Shown: in pieces, positions 1 through 8,354 of the stretch
Layout: the number at the start of each line of letters is the position of its first letter
How positions within the stretch are numbered: the first letter of the stretch is position 1
DNA from: Saprospiraceae bacterium
GTDB lineage: Bacteria; Bacteroidota; Bacteroidia; Chitinophagales; Saprospiraceae
Length of the DNA: 41,977 nucleotides
Direction of reading: 5' to 3'
Assembly: GCA_027486765.1 (NCBI GenBank)
Contig: JAIXOO010000128.1
Coordinates: 1-41,977, forward strand
The notes under the pieces: model-generated
What the model saw: only the letters and a program-made list of their open reading frames with translations
The model's database searches: none
What the model was told of the DNA's origin: nothing
Program-made: the position numbers and the translations under genes

Positions 1-507
1 GACTCCCAAGTGGACATTCATCGCTTCAAGGTAAAGCCAGAAGCAGCGGGGCGATTTTATGAAACCTTCACCATCGAGTTTGGAGACTTTAATCCACGTG
101 GAGAAAGTTCACTGAATTTGATGTGGGAAAATACCCTAATCAAAATTCCACTCCAAACCATTGCTGACTTCAACAACATGGCGGAAATCCAAAAACGCTT
201 GATTGACAAGCAGGAGAAAAACGCCGACTTGTTGTTTCAGGCTGCCGCTTATTACTACGCCACCAAACGGGACATTCAGCAAGCCAAAACCTGGGTGGAG
301 GCAGCTGAAAAACTGGACGATAAAAACTTTTCCAGCCCCAATTTGGCGCAAAAAATCTATGCAGACCTAGGCGACTATCCAACTGCATTGGCCGCTGCCC
401 AACGTGCATTGGTTTTGGCCGAAAAGGAAAAGCTGAGCAGCGCGATCAAGGATTTAACCAAACGTATTGCCGATTTGCAAAAACGGATTGGCTCAGGTAA
501 AAATTAA
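1..507 (+). CDS. DUF2911 family protein, C-terminal part
   Basis: The reading frame is open from base 1 (D-S-Q-V-D-I-H), so the gene starts upstream of the window. The visible 168 residues resemble the end of DUF2911 proteins, a Bacteroidota family of secreted proteins of unknown function: a beta-rich segment (EFGDFNPRGESSLNLMWENT) is followed by a helical TPR-like tail. The tail includes AAAYYYATKRDIQQAKTWVE and a second repeat around DYPTALAAAQRALVLAEKE. The GTG at base 10 is unlikely to be the true start because the domain is already under way there. The stop lies 10 bases before the likely start of the RND pump, so it may be co-transcribed with the metal locus, but nothing in the protein suggests metal binding. 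Confidence 0.75.
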   Translation, partial: DSQVDIHRFKVKPEAAGRFYETFTIEFGDFNPRGESSLNLMWENTLIKIPLQTIADFNNMAEIQKRLIDKQEKNADLLFQAAAYYYATKRDIQQAKTWVEAAEKLDDKNFSSPNLAQKIYADLGDYPTALAAAQRALVLAEKEKLSSAIKDLTKRIADLQKRIGSGKN

Positions 508-517
508 TCAGCAGGTC

Positions 518-3500
518 ATGTTGAACAAGATCATCTATTTTTTTCTGCACAATAAGCTCATGGCCTGGGTGGTGCTGCTGCTTTTTACCGGCTGGGGATT
601 GGTATCGGCACCCTTCGATTTCCACATTCCCGGTTTGCCCCGCGATCCGGTGCCAGTGGATGCCATTCCCGACATTGGCGAAAATCAGCAGATTGTGTAC
701 ACCGACTGGCCGGGGCGTTCGCCGCAGGACATCGAGAACCAGATTACTTATCCGCTAACGACTACATTGTTGGGGCTGCCGGGGGTGAAAAGTATCCGCT
801 CCACCTCCATGTTTGGTTTTTCCAGCATTTACATCATTTTTGAAGATCAGATCGATTTTTACTGGAGCCGTTCGCGGATTCTGGAAAAACTCAATTCCTT
901 GCCTTCCAGTTTGCTACCGCAAAATGTACAACCTACGCTGGGGCCGGATGCTACCGGATTGGGGCAAATTTTCTGGTATACCCTCGAAGGCCGGGACCCT
1001 CAGGGTAAAGCCACGGGTGGTTGGGACGCCCATGAATTGCGCAGCATCCAGGACTTTTACGTGCGGTATGGCTTGACCTCTGCGGCAGGAGTTTCCGAGG
1101 TGGCCTCCATTGGTGGTTTTGTCAAGGAGTACCAAATTGACGTAGATCCACAGGCATTGCGCACCTACAACATCAGTCTGGAAGAAGTGATGAACGCCGT
1201 GCGTCAGTCCAATCTTGATATCGGTGCCCAAACCTTGGAGCTCAACCTCGTGGAATACTACGTGCGTGGGCTTGGCTACATCAAAACCCTGGCGGATTTG
1301 GAAGAAACGGTGGTACGGGTCAGCAACAACATTCCCATCCGCATTCGCGACATCGCCAAAGTCAACATCGGCCCCGCTGAACGCCGGGGTATTTTGGACA
1401 AGTCAGGTGCCGAGGCTGTTGGTGGGGCAGTGGTGGCGCGTTTTGGCTCAAATCCCTTGGAGGTTATTCAAAAAGTAAAGGAGCGGATTGCCGAACTTGA
1501 ACCCGGTTTGCCCAGCAAGGTACTGGCCGATGGTACCCTTTCTCAAGTAAAAATTGTGCCTTTTTACGACCGTACCCACCTGATTAAAGAAACCTTGGGC
1601 ACCCTGTATGGCAACTTGATTCAGGAAATCCTCACCACCATCATCGTGGTCATCGTGCTCTTGTTCAACCTGCGGGCCTCCCTGGTCGTGTCGGGTCTTT
1701 TGCCCATTGCAGTGTTGATGACCTTTATTGTGATGAAATTGGTGGGTGTGGATGCCAACATCGTGGCGCTTTCGGGTATCGCGATTGCCATTGGCACCAT
1801 GGTGGATGTGGGAATTGTCATGTCGGAAAACATTGTCCGCAGGTTAGAAACGCACGGAGATAAGGAAGATTTGTATGCTACAGTATATGAAGGTTCGGCA
1901 GAAGTGGGCTCGGCAGTAGTCGCAGCGGTATTGACCACCATTGTGAGCTTTTTGCCCGTATTCGCCTTGGAAGGTGCCGAAGGTAAGTTGTTCCGCCCGC
2001 TGGCTTTTACCAAAACCTTTGCACTCGGTGCGGCAATCGTATTGGCCATTATGGTATTGCCAGCCTTGGCGCACACGATTTTTTCCTGGAAGGTGACGCG
2101 GCGTTTTTGGCGTTGGATTGGTGCTGGGGCTTTGTTCGTGAGTGGAATTGTCGCTTTGGTTTTTCAGCAAAATACGCTGGGCTTTATTTTACTGATCATT
2201 GGCCTTTCGTCAGGAATATTGGTGTGGAGTGAAAAACGTTTTGCTGGAGTCCTACACGAACGGATCAAGCAGAGCATCAATTTGGTTTATGCCGCTATTG
2301 TGGCCGCCTTGATCACCCGCATGTGGATGCCTCTGGGAGTGGATCAGTCCTTTGCAATGAATTATCTGTTTGTGGGTGGGATCATCGCTGCCTTGTTGGG
2401 CCTTTTGTACGGGATGACCATTATTTACCGCCCCTTATTGGCTTTTTTCCTGGAATACAAGCTGCTCTTTCTGCTCATTCCCTTGGGCATTTTGAGTGCA
2501 GGATACTTCATTTTCAGGGGGATTGGCCGCGAATTTATGCCCGCACTTGATGAAGGTTCCTTCCTATTGATGCCCAGCGCCATGCCGCATGCGGGTACGC
2601 AGGAAAACGCACGCAATTTGCGGATGTTGGACATGGCAGTAACCGCCATTCCTGAAGTAGAAACTGTGGTAGGTAAAGCTGGACGAGTGGAAAGTGCCCT
2701 CGATCCTGCCCCCTTGTCTATGTACGAAAACGTGATTTTGTACAAATCCGAATACAAAACCGACGAAGATGGCAACCGCCTCCGCTTCAAGGTGGATGCG
2801 GGGGGAGAATATGTGAAGAATAAAAGAGGTGAGTTGGTTCAAGACCGCAATGGCCAGTATTTCCGCCAATGGCGGGATCACATCCAATCCCCCAACGACA
2901 TTTGGGATGAGATCAGCAAAGTAACCCAACTCCCGGGCATTACCTCGGCACCTAAATTGCAACCCATCGAAACCCGTTTGATCATGTTGCAAACGGGGAT
3001 GCGCGCCCCCATGGGCATCAAGGTCAAGGGGCCGACCCTGGAAAGTATTGAAGCTTTTGGCCTGGAAATTGAAAAATTGCTGCGCGAGGTCGAAGGGGTG
3101 AAGGATGCAGCAGTTTTTGCCGATCGGATCGTTGGCAAACCCTACATTGAATTGGAAATCGACCGCGCGGCTATTGCCCGTCACGGCCTGAGCATCGCCG
3201 ATGTACAAAGTTACATCGAAGCCTCGATTGGTGGAACCTCGGTTACCCAAACGGTGGAGGGCCGCGAGCGCTACAATGTGCGGGTGCGTTATCCTCGTGA
3301 GTTGCGCAACGACCCCGAGGCTACCAAACATATTTTTATCCCCTCAAAAAACAGTGGCAGCCCCATCCCGCTGAGCGACCTAGTCAAAACGAAATACACC
3401 GCCGGAGCACAAATGATCAAGAGTGAAGATGGCTTTTTGGTGGGCTACGTGCTTTTTGACAAGGAAAACAACTACCCTGAAATCGACGTAGTGACCAATG

Positions 3501-4198
3501 CCAAAACATTTCTGGATGAAAGGGTAGCTTCGGGTGCCTTGCAAATACCTCCAGGGGTTAGCTACCGCTTTGCGGGCAATTACGAACAAAACCTCCGGGC
3601 CAATGAACGCCTCCGCATCATTTTACCCCTGACCTTGCTGATCATTTTTATGATTCAGTACCTGGAGTTTCGCTCTTTGACCATCTCGGCGATGGTCTTT
3701 ACGGGCGTATTGGTGGCTTTTGCCGGAGGGTTCATCATGATGTGGTTTTATGGACAGTCCTGGTTTTTGAATGCCAATTTGTTGGGTGAAAATCTACGCG
3801 ACTTGTTTAATGTTCATCCCATCAACCTCAGTGTTGCGGTTTGGGTAGGTTTCCTGGCCCTGTTTGGCATTGTCACCGATGACGGGGTGTTGATGGCTAC
3901 CTACTTGCGCGAGCGTTTTGCGGCCTTGAAACCTGGCAATACCAGCGAAATTCGGGCGGCGGTGCTAGAGGGTGCAGCCCGCCGAGTGCGCCCGGCGATG
4001 ATGATTACAGCCACAACTTTGCTCGGCTTTTTGCCGATTTTGACCTCCACCGGGCGGGGCTCCGACATCATGGCACCCATGGCGATTCCGGCTTTTGGCG
4101 GCTTATTGATTGAAATCATTTCCATCTTCATTGTTCCGGTGTTGTTTTGCCTGTGGAAAGAGGCGGGGCTGCGCGGGAAAAAAACTGGGGAAATATGA
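518..4198 (+). CDS. cusA: Heavy-metal efflux RND transporter, CusA/CzcA type
   Basis: Inner-membrane proton/metal antiporter of a tripartite efflux system, expected to export a metal cation such as Cu(I)/Ag(I) or a divalent ion. I chose the ATG at 518 (MLNKIIYFFLHNKLM) because it gives the normal RND N-terminus; an ATG at 467 lies inside the upstream gene. The heavy-metal RND signature is seen in the first helix bundle (GIAIAIGTMVDVGIVMSEN), with Asp430 and Glu437 in the position of the proton-relay acids of this family. A second helix bundle occupies about 1020-1220. At 1226 residues it is longer than the usual ~1040: an extra hydrophobic stretch follows TM6 (about 530-660) and there is an insert near 1080-1105. 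Its stop overlaps the next start (ATGA), which suggests translational coupling. The family is clear; the metal cannot be read from sequence, so the symbol means family only. Confidence 0.9.
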   Translation: MLNKIIYFFLHNKLMAWVVLLLFTGWGLVSAPFDFHIPGLPRDPVPVDAIPDIGENQQIVYTDWPGRSPQDIENQITYPLTTTLLGLPGVKSIRSTSMFGFSSIYIIFEDQIDFYWSRSRILEKLNSLPSSLLPQNVQPTLGPDATGLGQIFWYTLEGRDPQGKATGGWDAHELRSIQDFYVRYGLTSAAGVSEVASIGGFVKEYQIDVDPQALRTYNISLEEVMNAVRQSNLDIGAQTLELNLVEYYVRGLGYIKTLADLEETVVRVSNNIPIRIRDIAKVNIGPAERRGILDKSGAEAVGGAVVARFGSNPLEVIQKVKERIAELEPGLPSKVLADGTLSQVKIVPFYDRTHLIKETLGTLYGNLIQEILTTIIVVIVLLFNLRASLVVSGLLPIAVLMTFIVMKLVGVDANIVALSGIAIAIGTMVDVGIVMSENIVRRLETHGDKEDLYATVYEGSAEVGSAVVAAVLTTIVSFLPVFALEGAEGKLFRPLAFTKTFALGAAIVLAIMVLPALAHTIFSWKVTRRFWRWIGAGALFVSGIVALVFQQNTLGFILLIIGLSSGILVWSEKRFAGVLHERIKQSINLVYAAIVAALITRMWMPLGVDQSFAMNYLFVGGIIAALLGLLYGMTIIYRPLLAFFLEYKLLFLLIPLGILSAGYFIFRGIGREFMPALDEGSFLLMPSAMPHAGTQENARNLRMLDMAVTAIPEVETVVGKAGRVESALDPAPLSMYENVILYKSEYKTDEDGNRLRFKVDAGGEYVKNKRGELVQDRNGQYFRQWRDHIQSPNDIWDEISKVTQLPGITSAPKLQPIETRLIMLQTGMRAPMGIKVKGPTLESIEAFGLEIEKLLREVEGVKDAAVFADRIVGKPYIELEIDRAAIARHGLSIADVQSYIEASIGGTSVTQTVEGRERYNVRVRYPRELRNDPEATKHIFIPSKNSGSPIPLSDLVKTKYTAGAQMIKSEDGFLVGYVLFDKENNYPEIDVVTNAKTFLDERVASGALQIPPGVSYRFAGNYEQNLRANERLRIILPLTLLIIFMIQYLEFRSLTISAMVFTGVLVAFAGGFIMMWFYGQSWFLNANLLGENLRDLFNVHPINLSVAVWVGFLALFGIVTDDGVLMATYLRERFAALKPGNTSEIRAAVLEGAARRVRPAMMITATTLLGFLPILTSTGRGSDIMAPMAIPAFGGLLIEIISIFIVPVLFCLWKEAGLRGKKTGEI

Positions 4199-5436
4199 AG
4201 CGAGTTAAAAATGAATTGACGCTACTGCTTTTTATACTGCTTACTAGCGGCTTGAGCATGACCGCCCAGCCCCTCGACAGCCTTGTCCAAATTGCTCTGC
4301 GCCAAAATCCCGAGCTCAAAGCCCGCTATACACGCTACCAATCCCAACTGGAGCGCGCGCCACAACAAAACCAATTGGCCGATCCCCAACTGGACTTCAG
4401 CACCCAATTCCTGCCTTTGCGCATGCGTACTTGGGAGCAAGCGGCGATCATTGGGGGCATGCAGGAATTTCCCTGGCCGGGCACCTTGTCAACCCGCTCA
4501 GCTTTGACGCTCAGTGAAGCGCGAGTGACTTACGAACAAGCGGAGGTCGAAGCGCTCAATCTTCGGTATGAAGTAAAAATGGCCTGGCTGGATTATTACC
4601 TGACCGTCAACAGCATCCATTTTTTAGAAGAAAGCATCACCTTGAGCCGCTCTGCCGAACGACTGGCACTAGCCAGAGTGGAGAGTGGCCGTGGAAATGC
4701 AACGGAGGTATTGAAAGTACAGTTGAAAATCCGCCAACAGGAGCAACAACTCAACTTGCTGAAAAACCGTACCCAATTCCCTCAATACCGCTTGAACCAA
4801 TTGCTGAATCGCCCAGCCCAAACCCCCATTCAATTGGATGGAACCCTGGAATTTGAAATTCTGCCTTTTCAAATGGATTCGCTTTTACAGCAAATCAAAC
4901 GAGAGCACCCGGCCATCAGCAGTTTGCGTTACGAAAAAGAAGCTTCACGTCAAATGGAAGCCTTGAACCGATTGGAAGGTAAACCAGACATTGGCCTGGG
5001 CTTGGACTACGTAGTGATGAGCAAAATAACCGAACACGGCCTGACCTCCGATGGCAAAGACATGGTGATGCCCCGTATTGGCATTCGTTTGCCCCTTTAC
5101 CGCAAAAAATACGAGGCCAAAGCGCGGGAAGAACAATTGCGCCGTGAAAGTTTAGACCTGGAAGCCCAGGCCCTGGGCAACGATTTTGCCGCAACCCTAG
5201 GTCGAGCCATGTCACTACAGGAGGAAGCGCGTCTGACCCACGAGTTTGTACAAGAACAACTCAAAACCCTCGATGCACTGATTAAAATGCAAGAGGGCAA
5301 TTTCAGTACCAATGCCGATTTGTACGAAAACCTATTGGAAAACTATGAACTGCGCTTGGAGTACCAATTGATGGATTTGGATGCCATTGTGAAGGTACAG
5401 CAGGCGAAGGCGGAGGTTGAGAAGTTGAGGAGTTGA
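4195..5436 (+). CDS. TolC-like outer-membrane efflux protein (CusC role)
   Basis: Outer-membrane channel of the tripartite efflux pump (OEP/TolC family). The ATG at 4195 overlaps the cusA stop by four bases and is followed by a signal peptide (TLLLFILLTSGLSMTAQ), so it is preferred over an in-frame ATG at 4147 inside cusA. The mature protein is mostly helical, with the duplicated long-helix pattern of the family (LNLRYEVKMAWLDYYLTVNS in the first half; repeats rich in Leu, Glu and Gln in the second). At 413 residues it is of normal size for Bacteroidota members. Its last codons (AEVEKLRS) are encoded by the left arm of the inverted repeat at 5415-5516, so that element has either extended or replaced the original C-terminus. 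Confidence 0.85.
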   Translation: MKRVKNELTLLLFILLTSGLSMTAQPLDSLVQIALRQNPELKARYTRYQSQLERAPQQNQLADPQLDFSTQFLPLRMRTWEQAAIIGGMQEFPWPGTLSTRSALTLSEARVTYEQAEVEALNLRYEVKMAWLDYYLTVNSIHFLEESITLSRSAERLALARVESGRGNATEVLKVQLKIRQQEQQLNLLKNRTQFPQYRLNQLLNRPAQTPIQLDGTLEFEILPFQMDSLLQQIKREHPAISSLRYEKEASRQMEALNRLEGKPDIGLGLDYVVMSKITEHGLTSDGKDMVMPRIGIRLPLYRKKYEAKAREEQLRRESLDLEAQALGNDFAATLGRAMSLQEEARLTHEFVQEQLKTLDALIKMQEGNFSTNADLYENLLENYELRLEYQLMDLDAIVKVQQAKAEVEKLRS

Positions 5437-5516
5437 GAATTTGGAACTGGCACTTCGGCTACGCTCAGTGACCAGTCCCAACTTCTCAACTCCTCAACTT
5501 CCTCAACTTCTCAACC
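5415..5516. repeat. Long inverted repeat between tolC-like gene and cusB
   Basis: The left arm (5415-5450) and right arm (5472-5516) are reverse complements built from iterations of GTTGAG/CTCAAC words. The right arm has one extra 9-base unit and there are two mismatches. The 21-base loop (cacttcggctacgctcagtg) carries its own CACT/AGTG pairing and resembles a short dispersed palindrome that I recall from many Bacteroidota genomes. The left arm encodes the last seven codons of the upstream gene. Transcribed, it would form a strong hairpin inside the operon; no U-tract follows, so it is not a standard terminator. Confidence 0.85.
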
Positions 5517-5524
5517 AAAAAAAC

Positions 5525-7267
5525 ATGAAACCAAAATATCAACTTTCACCCCGTACCTTTTTACCCGCCGCAACCCTCCTGGTCGGTCTGGTACTGGGTT
5601 ACCTCATTTTTGGGCGCAACCACCAACACGAAAGCAGCACAGCAGGAACGGATTCAAGTGCTACTGCTACAACTTACACCTGCTCCATGCACCCCCAAAT
5701 CCGCCAACAGGAACCGGGCATTTGCCCCATCTGTGAAATGGACCTTACCCCCATGAATGCCAGCACGGGCACCGACCCTTTGGTGATGGAAATGAGTGAG
5801 GAAGCCATACGCCTGGCTGATATCCAAACTACGGTGGTAGGGCAAGGGCAAAGCGCCGGAAAAAAATTGAGCTTGAGCGGCAAGATTCAGCCCGATGAGC
5901 GAGCCATATCTACACAGGTTGCCCACATCCCGGGCCGGATCGAGCGGCTGTTCATCACCTTTACTGGCGAACAGGTGCGTAAGGGGCAAGCAATAGCCCA
6001 CATGTATTCACCACCTCTGGTAGCTGCCCAGCAGGAACTGTTGGAGGCCATTCGCTTCAAGGGCAAAAATTCGGAATTGGCTGAGGCGGCACGCAGCAAA
6101 TTGCGCTATTGGAAAGTGTCGGATGAATTCATCCAAAAAGTAGAAGTGGAAGGCAAAATTCAGCGTGAAATCACTCTTTATGCCGAACGGAGTGGCGTGG
6201 TGATGACCCGGAAAGTGGCCGTAGGGGATTATGTGGAAGAGGGTTCAGCGCTATTTGAATTGAGCAACCTCAGCCAGTTGTGGGCGCTGTTTGAAGCATA
6301 TGAAACTGATCTGGCCCATATTCGGGTAGGCAATAAGGTTCAGTTCAGCACCCCCTCCGTGCCGAATCGTACCTTCAGCGGGCGAATCACCTTTATCGAT
6401 CCACTAATTGATGCCCAATCGCGGACGGCGTCACTGCGGGCAGAAATTCAGAACCCTGCTGGTTTATTGAAGCCCGAAATGTTCATTCAAGGTGAAGTAA
6501 GCGCCAGTGTTGCTGGAAAAACCGCCTTGGAAGTGCCCAAAACCGCCGTGCTTTGGACGGGCAAACGCTCGGTGGTGTACCTCAAAAAAGCAGATGCTGA
6601 AGTACCCAGCTTTGAATACCGCGAAATTGAGCTGGGCGAATCTACCGCCAATGCCTACCTCGTGCTCAAAGGTCTACAAGCTGGGGATGAGGTAGTAACC
6701 AATGGTGCATTCGTGATCGATGCCGCCGCCCAACTGAACAACCAACAAAGTATGATGAACAAATTGGTGGCTAAAACGGAAGCTACGGCCATGGAAATGC
6801 CGGATTATAGAGCCGTAGTTTCTCCCGCCTTTCGTCAGGAATTGGATGCTTTATCCAAAACCTATTTGCGGGTCAAAGATGATCTGGTCAAAACCAACGC
6901 CAAAGCCAGTTCAACCCATGCCGTTGATTTTGCCAAACAATTGGAGAAAATGCAAAACCCCAATCTGCCCGCTGAAGCCCTGGCTTTTTGGAAAACCCAA
7001 TACAATGCCTTGCGTCAGCACGTGGCCCGCATCAAAGCTGGTACCGACGTGGAAGCCCAACGAGTCCAATTTGATTTTGTGTCCCAACTCCTGATCAACA
7101 CCTTCAAAGTTTTTGGCTCAGGAAAAGAGGCCTTGTACGTCCAACACTGCCCCATGGCCTTCAACAACCGTGGTGCAGACTGGCTCAGTAGTGAAGAAAA
7201 AATCCTCAATCCCTATTTTGGCGATGAAATGCTGAATTGTGGATTTGTCAAAGAAAACGTTCAATAA
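5525..7267 (+). CDS. cusB: Efflux adaptor subunit, CusB/HlyD type, with heavy-metal-binding domain
   Basis: Periplasmic adaptor linking the RND pump to the outer-membrane channel and probably handing metal to the pump. The start is set at 5525 (MKPKYQLSPRTFL), ahead of a membrane anchor (LPAATLLVGLVLGYLIFG); an in-frame ATG at 5441 would translate repeat DNA. Order: anchor; heavy-metal-binding domain with YTCSMHPQIRQQ and GICPICEMDLTPM (about 50-78); CusB barrel, lipoyl and hairpin regions (about 95-420, with HIPGRIERLFITFTGEQVRK); and a C-terminal DUF3347-like helical domain (about 440-580) with conserved CPMAFNNRGADWLS. The Cys/Met/His-rich motifs at both ends support a role in copper or a similar soft metal. 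Similar inverted repeats lie before and after the gene (5415-5516 and 7270-7319). Confidence 0.88.
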   Translation: MKPKYQLSPRTFLPAATLLVGLVLGYLIFGRNHQHESSTAGTDSSATATTYTCSMHPQIRQQEPGICPICEMDLTPMNASTGTDPLVMEMSEEAIRLADIQTTVVGQGQSAGKKLSLSGKIQPDERAISTQVAHIPGRIERLFITFTGEQVRKGQAIAHMYSPPLVAAQQELLEAIRFKGKNSELAEAARSKLRYWKVSDEFIQKVEVEGKIQREITLYAERSGVVMTRKVAVGDYVEEGSALFELSNLSQLWALFEAYETDLAHIRVGNKVQFSTPSVPNRTFSGRITFIDPLIDAQSRTASLRAEIQNPAGLLKPEMFIQGEVSASVAGKTALEVPKTAVLWTGKRSVVYLKKADAEVPSFEYREIELGESTANAYLVLKGLQAGDEVVTNGAFVIDAAAQLNNQQSMMNKLVAKTEATAMEMPDYRAVVSPAFRQELDALSKTYLRVKDDLVKTNAKASSTHAVDFAKQLEKMQNPNLPAEALAFWKTQYNALRQHVARIKAGTDVEAQRVQFDFVSQLLINTFKVFGSGKEALYVQHCPMAFNNRGADWLSSEEKILNPYFGDEMLNCGFVKENVQ

Positions 7268-7269
7268 CC

Positions 7270-7319
7270 AAAGTTGAGAAGTTGAGTGTCGCTCGCGGCA
7301 GCCTCAACTCTCTCAACTT
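7270..7319. repeat. Inverted repeat after cusB, same word family as the one before it
   Basis: The left arm at 7270-7286 (aaagttgagaagttgag) and the right arm at 7303-7319 pair with a single one-base indel. The loop is gtgtcgctcgcggcagc-like. It starts two bases after the cusB stop and ends 30 bases before the next start. It uses the same GTTGAG word as the repeat before cusB. There is no U-tract, so read-through into the HMA gene is plausible. Confidence 0.8.
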
Positions 7320-7349
7320 CTTCAATAATCAAATTTAAATTTTAATCCA

Positions 7350-7730
7350 ATGAAACAACTGACTTTCCTCCTGCTGTGTGTAGGAATGCTGTTTGGTGCC
7401 AGCCAGGCATCGGCTCAAACTGCCGACAAAAGCAAAGGTGGCCCAAATGCTGAGGTAAAAGAATCCACCTTTAAAGTGTACGGCAACTGCGGCATGTGCA
7501 AAAAACGCATTGAGACTGCTGCCAAAGAACTGCCTGGGGTGAGCAACGCGAACTGGGACATGGACGAGAAAAAGCTCACCGTGAGTTATGAAAATACCCC
7601 AGGCGCTTTGAAACAAATCAAGGAAAAAGTAGCGTCCGTAGGCCACGATACGGATGAAACCCGTGCCAAGGACAAAGTATACAAAGCGTTACATGGTTGC
7701 TGCCAGTACGACCGTCCGAATAGCAATTAA
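7350..7730 (+). CDS. Periplasmic heavy-metal-associated (HMA) domain protein
   Basis: Small exported metallochaperone-like protein of 126 residues. A signal peptide (LTFLLLCVGMLFGASQASAQ) precedes one HMA ferredoxin-like domain (about 38-100). Its metal-binding loop is YGNCGMCKKRIE, a C-x-x-C site in which Asn takes the place of the Met usual in GMxCxxC. The fold is supported by the alternating strands FKVYGNC and KLTVSYENTPGALKQIKEKV. A second Cys pair near the C-terminus (ALHGCCQYDR) could add a site or a disulfide. It follows the efflux genes in the same direction and probably buffers or delivers Cu(I)-like ions in the periplasm. The metal is inferred. Confidence 0.85.
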   Translation: MKQLTFLLLCVGMLFGASQASAQTADKSKGGPNAEVKESTFKVYGNCGMCKKRIETAAKELPGVSNANWDMDEKKLTVSYENTPGALKQIKEKVASVGHDTDETRAKDKVYKALHGCCQYDRPNSN

Positions 7731-7750
7731 ATCTTAATTGGCTTAAAACC

Positions 7751-7919
7751 AGCTGAATGGTGAATAAGGGGCAATAAAAAAACAAGTGCTCATTTTGCCA
7801 GAGGATTAGATAAGTAAACGTTTCATTTTAAGTGTCTTATCTAATCCTCTGGATTAGGAAAAATGAGCACTTATTTTTGCCCCACTACTATGTTGACATT
7901 CGTCATTCACCATTCAGCT
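7751..7919. repeat. 169-base composite inverted repeat
   Basis: Three perfect stem blocks are nested in order: 7751-7765 with 7905-7919 (15 bp, agctgaatggtgaat), 7784-7796 with 7860-7872 (13 bp, plus GGGGCAA/TTGCCCC at 7768-7774 and 7877-7883), and 7798-7814 with 7836-7852 (17 bp, ccagaggattagataag). The loop is 21 bases. It fills most of the gap between the HMA gene and the metal-binding lipoprotein. It has no open reading frame and no terminal U-tract. It could be a transcript barrier, a processing site or a DNA-level element; function unknown. Confidence 0.85.
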
Positions 7920-7963
7920 TTTATCTTTAATTTTGCGGCTCAAAAGTTATAAATCATCGTACC

Positions 7964-8329
7964 ATGAATAAAATTTCCATGCGCGTTGGCATCAGTATGT
8001 TGGTGTTGGTGCTCAGCATTTGGGCCTGTGGCGGCTCGGATAAAGCAACGAATCAGGCTGGAGAAGCAGTTAAAACCGAAGCTAAAGCTGCTGGTTCGGA
8101 GCCAACCGCCGACGGCATAGAATTCACCGCAAAATACCAGTGTCCGATGCATTGTCCCGGCAGTGGGAGTGAAACTTATGGTAGTTGCCCCGTTTGTGGC
8201 ATGCACTACATGTACAACCCCAACCTGCCCGATGCAGCGGCGATCAATAAAAAATTGTTCAAAGAAAACCCTCAAATCGATCCAGACAAACCTAAACCAG
8301 CGGCTGGGCACGAAGGGCATGGTCACTAA
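7964..8329 (+). CDS. Lipoprotein with heavy-metal-binding domain
   Basis: A 121-residue envelope lipoprotein. A hydrophobic leader ends in a lipobox (LSIWAC, Cys22), then comes a low-complexity Ala/Glu/Lys linker and a single heavy-metal-binding domain (about 60-90). That domain contains YQCPMHCPGSG and CPVCGMHYMYNPN, the same Cys-Pro-Met-His pattern as in the CusB N-terminus. The C-terminus ends in a His-rich HEGHGH, another possible metal site. It probably scavenges or buffers copper-like metal in the periplasm for the adjacent efflux system. It is separated from the operon by the 169-base inverted repeat, so it may be transcribed separately. Confidence 0.8.
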   Translation: MNKISMRVGISMLVLVLSIWACGGSDKATNQAGEAVKTEAKAAGSEPTADGIEFTAKYQCPMHCPGSGSETYGSCPVCGMHYMYNPNLPDAAAINKKLFKENPQIDPDKPKPAAGHEGHGH

Positions 8330-8354
8330 TTGTTAAGTTCATTTTTTAAGTACC

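Noticed and set aside
5441-5524. Extended start of cusB at 5441
   Set aside because: It would translate the inverted repeat and loop; the ATG at 5525 is directly followed by the membrane anchor.
7751-7919. Insertion sequence or MITE with target-site duplication
   Set aside because: The ends are inverted, but I see no clear flanking direct repeat and no second identical copy in the window.
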